Source: JBKEAJ01 sp047972135
Lineage (GTDB): Bacteria > Bacteroidota > Bacteroidia > Bacteroidales > Prolixibacteraceae
Length of the DNA stretch: 40,108 bases
NCBI GenBank assembly: GCA_047972135.1
Contig: JBKEAJ010000040.1
Coordinates: forward strand, 1 to 40,108
Direction of reading: 5' to 3'
Translations under genes and position numbers: made by a program
The notes under the pieces: model-generated
Database searches by the model: none
What the model saw: only the letters and a program-made list of their open reading frames with translations
Told to the model about the DNA's origin: nothing
Part shown: in pieces, positions 8,148 to 14,855 of the stretch
Numbering within the stretch: position 1 is the first letter of the stretch
How the letters are laid out: every line of letters begins with the position of its first letter

Positions 8148-8867
8148 TTAGATATTCAGCATTTTGTTCATATTCAAAATGCCCTTATTTTCATTTGCAT
8201 ATTCTGCCGCCAAAACTGCCCCGAAAGCAAATCCTTTACGGCTTTTTGCACTATGTTCTATTTTTATAAAATCTATCTCGGAGTCGTAGGTAACACTATG
8301 GTCGCCGGGCACTTCTCCTTCCCGTTTTGAAACGATAGGAACAGTGTCATTATTGCTGTTGCGAGTATTTTCTTCCAGCTTCCATTTTTTGCCATACTCC
8401 TCACAAACACCTTCAGCAATGGTAATTGCCGTACCGCTAGGTGCATCTAGTTTGTGAATATGGTGCGTTTCCTCTATTGACGGTGCGTACTCGGCATGTG
8501 GTCTCATCAATTTTGCAAGCTCTTTATTGATTTTGAAAAACAGATTTACACCTATACTAAAGTTGGAGGCATAAAAGAAAGTCCCGTTTTTGGACTTGCA
8601 AAAAGCAATTATATCATCCCATTGCTCCAGCCATCCTGTTGTTCCGCTAACTACCGGCACACCTGCATCAAAGCATTTTTTGTAGTTGTCGGGAGCCATT
8701 TTGGGAATCGTAAACTCAATCACAACATCTGCTTTTTTTAGGTTCTCGGGAGTATTATCCGCCTGATTGTCAAGGTCTATTTTTAGTACTATTTCATGTC
8801 CTCTTTCCAGAGCTATCTGTTCGATAGCCTTTCCCATTTTCCCGTATCCTACTAATGCTATTTTCAT
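8148..8867 (-). CDS. dapB: 4-hydroxy-tetrahydrodipicolinate reductase
   Basis: 239 residues; NAD(P)H-dependent step of lysine and diaminopimelate synthesis, cytoplasmic. Starts MKIALVGYGKMGKAIEQ with the Rossmann GxGxxG; then SGTTGWLEQW, ASNFSIGVN, and the substrate-binding IEETHHIHKLDAPSGTAI. The frame is open for 23 codons upstream (to 8936), but that stretch is repeat-derived leader and the family start is the ATG at 8867. It heads dapB-lepB. The sequence just upstream (TAAACACATG) is shared with lpxB and the gene at 32,373. Confidence 0.96.
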   Translation of the reverse strand: MKIALVGYGKMGKAIEQIALERGHEIVLKIDLDNQADNTPENLKKADVVIEFTIPKMAPDNYKKCFDAGVPVVSGTTGWLEQWDDIIAFCKSKNGTFFYASNFSIGVNLFFKINKELAKLMRPHAEYAPSIEETHHIHKLDAPSGTAITIAEGVCEEYGKKWKLEENTRNSNNDTVPIVSKREGEVPGDHSVTYDSEIDFIKIEHSAKSRKGFAFGAVLAAEYANENKGILNMNKMLNI

Positions 8868-8931
8868 GTGTTTATCTTTTGCAATAAGCTGTAAGCTATA
8901 GGCTTTATGCTTTTGCTGTTTTAAATCATTT
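8868..8931 (-). repeat. Repeat-borne 5' leader in front of dapB
   Basis: Read on the minus strand this leader contains ACAGCAAAAGCATAAAGCC, TATAGCTTACAGCTTATTGC and ends TAAACAC directly before the ATG. Nearly the same sequence precedes the ATG at 32,373, and a shortened version precedes lpxB at 31,747. It continues into palindromic repeat copy B. Confidence 0.75.
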
Positions 8932-9006
8932 GTCATTGCGAGCGTTAGCGTGGCAATCTGTACTTTGTTGTGGAAGATTGCCTAGTCGCCAGCTCCTCGC
9001 AATGAT
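8932..9006 (+). repeat. Palindromic intergenic repeat, copy B (full length)
   Basis: About 75 bases. Outer arms GTCATTGCGAG and CTCGCAATGAT, inner arms TGGCAATCT and AGATTGCC, so the transcript could fold into one long hairpin around a loop of about 15 bases (GTACTTTGTTGTGGA). It lies between nadE and dapB. Related copies are at 5571, 11701, 25646, 31787 and 32439. Confidence 0.85.
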
Positions 9007-9019
9007 GTTCTTGTATTTG

Positions 9020-9868
9020 CTAAAACATCGATGCATTCGTTATCAACTCACGTGCTTCGTTGTACGGGTTTTCTCGTTTGTACTGCGATTTCACATGCCG
9101 CTGAACGACTGCATGGCTAAGCAACTCATTTTCTATATCTTCTCCCAAATGTTTTAGCTTAAGATAGCGTTTTAATATTAAGTCTACTTCATGATATGTT
9201 GCTGCTCCGAGTTGGTCGAGGTCTGTGTTTGTAATACCAAGTCCGTCCATCGGCTGAGCATCTATACATGCTTTCAGTGCCGCTTTCTCCTTCTCATCAG
9301 TCAACTCCTCCACAAGCAGGTAGTTTGCAAGCTCATACACCTCATGCTTCCATAGATATTGGAAAAGAGAATAGTCGCCCACATCGCCATGCAGTGTCCA
9401 AAATCCTAATAACAATTCCGTAAGATTATCGGTAGACATTACCATTCCGCTGTTTAAGGAAGCTGTATGATAAAGAAACATCATCCTCATGCGGGCTTTT
9501 ATGTTGCCCAAGCGGATTTTGCAGGCATAATCATCGGCATTTTCTTCGGGGAAAATCACTCCTTCTTTCAGAACTAAATAGGTGGAAGTCAAGTCCTTTT
9601 CTATAAACACATCTGCAAAAGCCTCGCCAATGTCTTTAGCTCTGCTTATCTCAGCTCCTGTATTTGTTTCAATGGGAATACTGCAGCCAATAAGTTTCAC
9701 TCCCAATTTGTGGCACACCGGTCTTGCCAGCACCGTGGTCAGAGCAGAGTCTATTCCTCCCGACTCTCCTACTACCACTGACTTGAGACCCGATTTAGTC
9801 AGGTAGTTCTCAAACAATTTTCTAATGTTTGCAGTGCTTTGTTTCGCGTCAAAAATTGCTTCTGTCAT
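9020..9868 (-). CDS. nadE: NAD synthetase, ammonia-dependent type
   Basis: 282 residues; adenylates nicotinate adenine dinucleotide and amidates it to NAD. The ATP-pyrophosphatase loop GESGGIDSAL is at about 34-43; the STDNLTELLLGFWTLHGD segment binds the NaAD and ammonia side; YSLFQYLWKHEVYELA follows. There is no N-terminal glutaminase domain, so free ammonia is the likely nitrogen donor. The start is one base after the stop of pncB, which supplies the upstream precursor of the same Preiss-Handler pathway. Confidence 0.95.
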   Translation of the reverse strand: MTEAIFDAKQSTANIRKLFENYLTKSGLKSVVVGESGGIDSALTTVLARPVCHKLGVKLIGCSIPIETNTGAEISRAKDIGEAFADVFIEKDLTSTYLVLKEGVIFPEENADDYACKIRLGNIKARMRMMFLYHTASLNSGMVMSTDNLTELLLGFWTLHGDVGDYSLFQYLWKHEVYELANYLLVEELTDEKEKAALKACIDAQPMDGLGITNTDLDQLGAATYHEVDLILKRYLKLKHLGEDIENELLSHAVVQRHVKSQYKRENPYNEARELITNASMF

Positions 9869-9869
9869 T

Positions 9870-11033
9870 TTATTTCTTACAAATAATACGCTGACACATT
9901 TCTATTTCCTCAGGGTCGCCGGAATGCTTACCGTCTACATCCGACAGTTTTATTGCCGAAATCGGAGTATCATAATCACGTGGGCGCACCTGAAACAGTT
10001 TAATAACTATATTTAGAGGAGTTACACCGACATCATTGGTGAAATATGTCCCTATACCGTATGCCGTTTTTATCTTATCCTTTGCATGATTTTCTATATG
10101 CTCAACAGTCTCCAGATTTAGGGAATCGCTGTACACGATGGTCTTTGTTTTTGGATCGATACGCAGCGACTCATAATGCCTGATTACATTGTCGGTAAAC
10201 ACAATCGGGTCGCCACTGTCCCAGCGTACACCATCGAAAAGTTTAGCATGTTTCAGCTTAAATTGCTGAAAGAAATTCGCCGAAGTATAAGTATCTGTAA
10301 GTGCAATTCCTAATGCGCCCTGATATACATCCGACCAATTTTCGAGAGCCATTTCGTTTGCAATGCGGTAGCCGAAATGTGCACCGTGATACATAAACCA
10401 CTCGTGCGGATGAGTTCCTATAACACTTGTGTTATGCTGCATTGCAAACAGCACATTGCTAGTACCTGTAAAACTTCCGTCAGAATGTTTCTTCAACAGC
10501 TCTACGACACTGTTATGTATCTCTCCCGAGAAACGACGACGGGTGCCAAACTCCGAAAACTTAGCTCCTATCTTACTAAGTCCCTTAGCTTTACTGATTG
10601 TTCGTTCTTGCCAACTATCGTCGGGATGCTGATTAGTTTCTTTGAAGTACAACTCCGAAATCATTGCCATCATTGGGACTTCCCACAGGACTGTCCTATA
10701 CCAAAGACCTTCTATATACACCTCTAAATCACCACCTTTCTGAGTTATTATGACCTCCCGTGCATTATATTTAAAATTGCGAAGCATATCAATAAAATTG
10801 GGAGGAAAGAAATAGCATCTTCGTGTTAGAAATTCTTCCTCCGTTTCTGTCAGAAAGAGTTTTTCCATCGACTTCACTTCTTCTTTCAGTTTTTCTGCAA
10901 AGCCTTCGGGAAATTCAGTATTCCCTCTGTTAATAAATTCATATCTCACCCATGCAGCTGGAAATTTTTTCACGATGGCGTGCATAGTGGTAAACTTATA
11001 TAAGTCGTTGTCTAAAAAAGAATTGATAATCAT
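9870..11033 (-). CDS. pncB: Nicotinate phosphoribosyltransferase
   Basis: 387 residues; makes nicotinate mononucleotide from nicotinate and PRPP. Start MIINSFLDNDLYKFTTMHAI is canonical. The phosphorylated-His region is FGTRRRFSGEIHNSVVELL through VIGTHPHEWFMYHGAH, and FDGVRWDSGDPIVFTDNV is the phosphoribosyl site. It precedes nadE by one base and follows the unknown acidic protein gene by 12 bases, so the three probably form one operon read from the promoter at 11,555-11,562. Confidence 0.96.
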   Translation of the reverse strand: MIINSFLDNDLYKFTTMHAIVKKFPAAWVRYEFINRGNTEFPEGFAEKLKEEVKSMEKLFLTETEEEFLTRRCYFFPPNFIDMLRNFKYNAREVIITQKGGDLEVYIEGLWYRTVLWEVPMMAMISELYFKETNQHPDDSWQERTISKAKGLSKIGAKFSEFGTRRRFSGEIHNSVVELLKKHSDGSFTGTSNVLFAMQHNTSVIGTHPHEWFMYHGAHFGYRIANEMALENWSDVYQGALGIALTDTYTSANFFQQFKLKHAKLFDGVRWDSGDPIVFTDNVIRHYESLRIDPKTKTIVYSDSLNLETVEHIENHAKDKIKTAYGIGTYFTNDVGVTPLNIVIKLFQVRPRDYDTPISAIKLSDVDGKHSGDPEEIEMCQRIICKK

Positions 11034-11045
11034 AAGTGTAAGGTT

Positions 11046-11531
11046 TTATGGCCATTTAATGGTCTCTTCATCATCTTCAAAGAGCACTCCCCACTGCACT
11101 TCTATTACACCATCGGAGTCTAGCCAAAAACTAATTTCATTATCGGGACAACTTATCATCTTGGCATCAGGTATTTCGTCAGCAAAGCCCTCAAAGACCC
11201 CAACGCCCTCATTTTCGGCAAGTTTTTTATCTTCAATAAGCTGCATAACAGCATCTTCCGACAAATCTATTAGCTCTATTCCGTCAAGGACAGTAGTCGG
11301 ACTACTCGATGATATTGATGTCAGCTGCCATCCTTCAATATCATCGAAGGTCAAAGTAAGCCCTAAGTCATCGTAGTGCCACACTTCCGACTGCTCGTCG
11401 GAGTCTTCCTCCAAACACATTGTTTCTACCTCATCGGCCTTACCGAGTATTTTCTCTACCTCTTTTCCTTTCATTCCAAAAGACAGCGAGTCTGTCCCTT
11501 TCCCCAAAACGACTTCTATGTTTTGCGACAT
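11046..11531 (-). CDS. Unknown acidic protein
   Basis: 161 residues from MSQNIEVVLGKGTDSLSFG; I do not recognise the family. It is very acidic and has no signal peptide or membrane segment. The stretch FGMKGKEVEKILGKADEVE resembles the repeated motif of SmpA/OmlA-like and related small domains, and TLTFDDIEGWQLTSI could be a beta hairpin. The frame extends to 11,555, but a -7 box overlaps that first codon, so the ATG at 11,531 is chosen. First gene of a likely operon with pncB and nadE; no evidence ties it to NAD metabolism beyond position. Confidence 0.7.
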   Translation of the reverse strand: MSQNIEVVLGKGTDSLSFGMKGKEVEKILGKADEVETMCLEEDSDEQSEVWHYDDLGLTLTFDDIEGWQLTSISSSSPTTVLDGIELIDLSEDAVMQLIEDKKLAENEGVGVFEGFADEIPDAKMISCPDNEISFWLDSDGVIEVQWGVLFEDDEETIKWP

Positions 11532-11554
11532 ATTATTCAGATTTAAAATTCCCA

Positions 11555-11562
11555 CAAATGTA
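11555..11562 (-). promoter_or_regulatory. -7 box of the acidic protein-pncB-nadE unit
   Basis: TACATTTG on the minus strand matches TAnnTTTG exactly and lies 23 bases upstream of the ATG at 11,531. About 20 bases further up stands GTG rather than TTG. Confidence 0.5.
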
Positions 11563-11579
11563 CGTTATTTTTTTAGCTT

Positions 11580-12108
11580 ATCCACACTATTAGTGTTTAC
11601 GAGCCTAATCTAGGGCTATTCAGCCAAAATACGCAAGCATACCTGACACTAAAGTATCGCAAGTAGCACCAGGAGGAGAGCGGGATACAAGCAATATGCC
11701 CGACGACGAAGCAATCTCCTGCAACAGAAACAGATTGCCACGCTCCGCTCGCAATGAGCGGGAAAGGATGGACAGATTGATACTACAAAGCTACGATGTG
11801 GGCTGTTTATGGCTGCAAGCCATAATTAATTCAGTCCATGGCAACCGAGTAATGGCTATCGCACTTTACTCGTTATAGAGCAATAAAAATCTTCCGAACA
11901 TGACTAGGCTTCGCCCTACGCTATCAGACACAAGGCTTTCAGCCTTTTAATCCGAAAATGCAGTTAAGGTTTAGTCCGTAAGACTTAGAGCTTTATTCCA
12001 TATGGGAAAATGAGCTTAGAGGTTTTTCTAGTATAAAACTATATAAGAAAATACGACTAGCTCCTATCGAAAAACGGATAAACTCTTTATTTTTCAAATT
12101 ACTTTTAC
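11580..12108. other. Gene-free stretch with repeat and mini-hairpins
   Basis: About 530 bases without a credible gene. It contains repeat copy C (11,701-11,756, minus orientation) and two compact inverted repeats: GGC-TTC-GCC at 11,907-11,915 and AAGGCT-TTC-AGCCTT at 11,932-11,946. A 60-codon open stretch here has no coding character. Confidence 0.5.
11701..11756 (-). repeat. Palindromic intergenic repeat, copy C (minus orientation, one end diverged)
   Basis: Read on the minus strand: CATTGCGAGCGGAGCG, TGGCAATCTG, a TTTCTGTTGCAGG loop, then AGATTGCTTCGTCG. The outer right arm CTCGCAATGAC is replaced by unrelated sequence. It lies upstream of the minus-strand gene starting at 11,531. Confidence 0.7.
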
Positions 12109-12116
12109 TAAATTCG
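12109..12116 (+). promoter_or_regulatory. Possible -7 box of the phosphatase-fold lipoprotein gene
   Basis: TAAATTCG differs from TAnnTTTG by one base; 51 bases before the ATG at 12,168. No clear TTG upstream. Confidence 0.3.
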
Positions 12117-12167
12117 CATCAATAATAATCGACGGCAAACTTGCTGACAAATAAAAGATTTAATCAA

Positions 12168-13061
12168 ATGAATAAATTCATATTATTTTTACTTATTCCC
12201 CTGATATTCACACAGTGTACAGAGGAAAAAGCACCCGAAATCAAGGTGATGACATGGAACATTTGGCACGGTGGGCTTCACGGCACGAGAGCCGATGGCT
12301 ACCCCAAAGATTCGACAAACACCATTCAGACCACTAAAGTTATACAAGAGGCAAATCCCGATATTCTATTTATGCAGGAGACCTATTGCTGTGGAATGGA
12401 GAGTGCTAAGAAAGCTGATTTTCAGTATTCGGTGAGGGCTAGTCCAAATCTGTCTATCCACAGCAAGTATCCTATTGTAGAGGAAATTAAAATGTTTCGT
12501 CCTTTCAACTCTCATGCTGCGATAATAGACTTCAATGGCAAGAAGCTCTTATGCGTAAATGTGTGGCTTCATTGGCGTCCTGATTATTTTTCTAATCTCG
12601 ACTCACTCACTGTCGACTCTTTAGTTGCAGGCGAATATACCACGAGGTTTGCGGAGCTAAAAGAAATAACTACAATAGTAGACAGTCTGCAAGCTCAATA
12701 CAAGATGCCTGTTATAATGGGAGGTGATTTCAATTCGGGTTCTCATCTTGATTGGATTGAAAGCACGAAAGACAAGCATCAGAACATGGTTGTGGAGTGG
12801 CCGACAAGCAAGCTCATGGAAAGTAAGGGTTACACCGACACTTACAGAGAGGTCAATCCCGACCCTACCAATGACTTGGCAATAACATGGGGCTACGAGG
12901 CGGTATGGAAGGTTCAAGACCGCATCGACTTTATCTACTATCGTGGCGATGGACTAAAAACAGAAACTTCAAGGATAGTAAAAGAAGACCCTGAAGGAGG
13001 CTTTTTCAATTCCGACCATCATGCAGTTTTATCGGTAATTAGCTTAGGAACAAGCAAGTAA
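12168..13061 (+). CDS. Endonuclease/exonuclease/phosphatase-fold lipoprotein
   Basis: 297 residues from MNKFILFLLIPLIFTQCTEE, a lipoprotein signal with the lipid-accepting Cys at 17. The metal-dependent phosphoesterase fold shows MTWNIWHGG, LFMQETYCCG with the catalytic Glu, NVWLHWRPDY, VIMGGDFNSGSH and the C-terminal NSDHHAVLSV. Such proteins cleave phosphodiesters or phosphomonoesters; the substrate (nucleic acid, sphingolipid, inositol phosphate) cannot be told. An earlier ATG at 12,141 would bury the signal peptide and is rejected. Single gene; a hairpin follows its stop. Confidence 0.87.
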   Translation: MNKFILFLLIPLIFTQCTEEKAPEIKVMTWNIWHGGLHGTRADGYPKDSTNTIQTTKVIQEANPDILFMQETYCCGMESAKKADFQYSVRASPNLSIHSKYPIVEEIKMFRPFNSHAAIIDFNGKKLLCVNVWLHWRPDYFSNLDSLTVDSLVAGEYTTRFAELKEITTIVDSLQAQYKMPVIMGGDFNSGSHLDWIESTKDKHQNMVVEWPTSKLMESKGYTDTYREVNPDPTNDLAITWGYEAVWKVQDRIDFIYYRGDGLKTETSRIVKEDPEGGFFNSDHHAVLSVISLGTSK

Positions 13062-13086
13062 GATTTTAAATCAAGTGATTAAAACA

Positions 13087-13119
13087 GGAGATATTGGAGA
13101 ATGATTTTTCAATATCTCC
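13087..13119. terminator. Possible shared hairpin between convergent genes
   Basis: GGAGATATTG (13,087-13,096) pairs perfectly with CAATATCTCC (13,110-13,119) around 13 bases. It stands between the ends of the plus-strand lipoprotein gene and the minus-strand coiled-coil gene. No long T-run follows on either side, so termination is a guess. Confidence 0.4.
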
Positions 13120-13146
13120 CAAAGGGACTTACAGATAATAGCTGAA

Positions 13147-13866
13147 TTAGTTTTTTGCCGACAAGTTGGCATGAAATTCTTTTATAAGCTCATATACTGC
13201 TTCAGAATTGCCTTCATGCCATCTTCTAATCCAGAAAGAGTATGGATAATCTGCAAAATATTCTCTATCAACACTCCGCAGTACTTTCTTAACATTCTCG
13301 GACACTAGCTTATAATATTCACCGTCTACATCAAATATCCTACACACATCATCACTATCCGCTGCATATAATATATCCTCTACCTTATCTTTAATCTCAC
13401 TATCCCAATCTTGAATCTCCCAATATGCCAATATAAGAGCTTGAGCCATTGTTGACAGAGCGGAAGTATAATACCGATTATCTTTTTTCAATATTGAATA
13501 AATCTGCCTTTTATCAGTTTCAGTAAGAAAGTTTTCTATTTTCTGCGTACTCCTATTAAATTTATTCCACATATATCTAATAAAGCCTGATTTATTGATG
13601 ATTGCATAAGCATTCATATTATCTATCGGAGCAAGCAGCTGTGTTTTTTGCTTAAGTAGCAGATTTTCAACACTTAGACCTAATGAGTCTACAATATATT
13701 TTGCAAGTTCTTGCTTTTGAAGCCAAAGCTCAAGATAATTAAATTGAAAAAAACTGTCACGACTAATCGAGAAAGAATCTATCTCCTTGTTAATATCCTC
13801 AATAGATTTTTCTATTTCCATTTTTTTTGTTTCTAATCCTTTTACAAGGGTTTCACTCAGCTCCAA
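13147..13866 (-). CDS. Unknown coiled-coil protein, start uncertain
   Basis: About 239 residues if TTG at 13,866 is the start. The N-terminal 90 residues look helical and coiled-coil (LETKKMEIEKSIEDINKEID, LWLQKQELAKYIV); the rest is mixed, with YSFWIRRWHEGNSEAVYELI near the end. No family recognised and no signal peptide in this frame. The frame is open upstream to a TGA near 13,942 but contains no ATG, so the real start is a rare codon or the 5' end is damaged; an ATGATGAGAAAG in another frame sits near the expected start and an A-run lies close by. Last gene of the long minus-strand run. Confidence 0.55.
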   Translation of the reverse strand: MELSETLVKGLETKKMEIEKSIEDINKEIDSFSISRDSFFQFNYLELWLQKQELAKYIVDSLGLSVENLLLKQKTQLLAPIDNMNAYAIINKSGFIRYMWNKFNRSTQKIENFLTETDKRQIYSILKKDNRYYTSALSTMAQALILAYWEIQDWDSEIKDKVEDILYAADSDDVCRIFDVDGEYYKLVSENVKKVLRSVDREYFADYPYSFWIRRWHEGNSEAVYELIKEFHANLSAKN

Positions 13867-13971
13867 TTCTTCCTTTAGACTATCAATCCTTATCTGTATT
13901 ACATTTTCTTCAACAGCTTTCTCATCATTCTTATTTTTTCAATTTGTAAAACCCCTGCAGTATAAACAAAA

Positions 13972-14577
13972 TCATCCAAGATTCAAAAAGAAAGTAACAA
14001 AGATAGGGACGCATATTTCTAGGATTATCCCGTTGATAATAGCAATAAATACGAACTCTTTTCCGCTTGTTTGAATGATTATAGGTAGGGATGTATCCAT
14101 ACTAGTTGCACCGGCGGAAGCTATTGGTGCTAATCTTCCAAAATACTTAAGCATAAGAGGAGCAAAAAGGAGTGTCAGCACTTCTCTAAAGATATTTGCA
14201 AGCAGAGCCAAGACAGCCAATCTATCTTGTCCGGTTTCGGCAATCAATATGCTCGACAGGGAATAATAAGCAAAACCTGAACCAATTGTCAATGCGTCTA
14301 TAACACTAAGGTTGCTCAGAAACAAACTAACAACAATGCAGCCCACGTATGTGCCGACAATGCAAACCAGTGGAGCTACAAGCAGATTTAAATCAAACTT
14401 TTTAATCGTTTCTTTTATTCTTCCATCAATAGTAATAGCAAAGCCTACAAGAAACATTAAGCAAAGAAGCACATATCTACTATAATTTCCTTCGATTATC
14501 TGTTGAGGCAAGATATTCAAATATCCCAGGAGCACACCGACCACAAAACAGGCTAATATGAGCAGGCTATTCTTCAC
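13972..14577 (-). CDS. lysO: LysO-type lysine exporter, C-terminal half protein
   Basis: 201 residues, about six membrane segments. FLVGFAITIDGR, LTIGSGFAYYSLSSILI and SAGATSMDTSLPIIIQTSGK are typical of the LysO (YbjE, DUF340) C-terminal part; the acidic and polar residues within membrane segments are conserved in the family. In E. coli LysO is one chain of about 299 residues; here the halves are separate genes overlapping by ATGA (14,574-14,577), so they are probably translated together and assemble. Role by homology: export of lysine from the cytoplasm. Confidence 0.85.
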   Translation of the reverse strand: MKNSLLILACFVVGVLLGYLNILPQQIIEGNYSRYVLLCLMFLVGFAITIDGRIKETIKKFDLNLLVAPLVCIVGTYVGCIVVSLFLSNLSVIDALTIGSGFAYYSLSSILIAETGQDRLAVLALLANIFREVLTLLFAPLMLKYFGRLAPIASAGATSMDTSLPIIIQTSGKEFVFIAIINGIILEICVPIFVTFFLNLG

Positions 14578-14849
14578 TTCCTTCCGAAAAATTTTGAATA
14601 TGCAATTCTCGCTAAGATAACACTCCCTAATATGCTGAACACTGAAATAAGAATAGACTGAAAACCAAGAGTATGCAAGCTATTAACTATCTTTTTATTA
14701 CCACCTATTGAGAGTCCCAATATAAACAAAAGGAGGAATATCACAAACATTATAATTTTGGAGATACGCTTTCCGCTAAGCTTTGCGAATCTTGAAACGA
14801 CAAATCCACAAAGAACACCTAGAGCCAATACTATCAGAACTTCAAACAT
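14574..14849 (-). CDS. LysO-type lysine exporter, N-terminal half protein
   Basis: 91 residues with three membrane segments: MFEVLIVLALGVLCGFVVSR, IIMFVIFLLLFILGLSIGG and ILISVFSILGSVILARIAY. FILGLSIGGNKKIVNSLHTLG matches the LysO N-terminal domain. The stop overlaps the start of the C-terminal half by 4 bases. It begins 6 bases after the OstA-like gene ends, so it shares that transcript. Confidence 0.82.
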   Translation of the reverse strand: MFEVLIVLALGVLCGFVVSRFAKLSGKRISKIIMFVIFLLLFILGLSIGGNKKIVNSLHTLGFQSILISVFSILGSVILARIAYSKFFGRK

Positions 14850-14855
14850 CTCTTT

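Noticed and set aside
8868..8936. N-terminal extension of DapB through the repeat-derived leader (23 residues)
   Set aside because: The family start is MKIALVGYGKMG. The same leader before the gene at 32,373 is read in another frame, so its translation is not conserved; open frames there are incidental.
11696..11878. 60-codon open frame in the gap at 11.6-12.1 kb
   Set aside because: It lies across the palindromic repeat, which is not coding at its other sites, and has no coding character.
13087..13119. Calling this hairpin a strong terminator
   Set aside because: No T-run follows the stem in either direction; it is kept only as a possible one.
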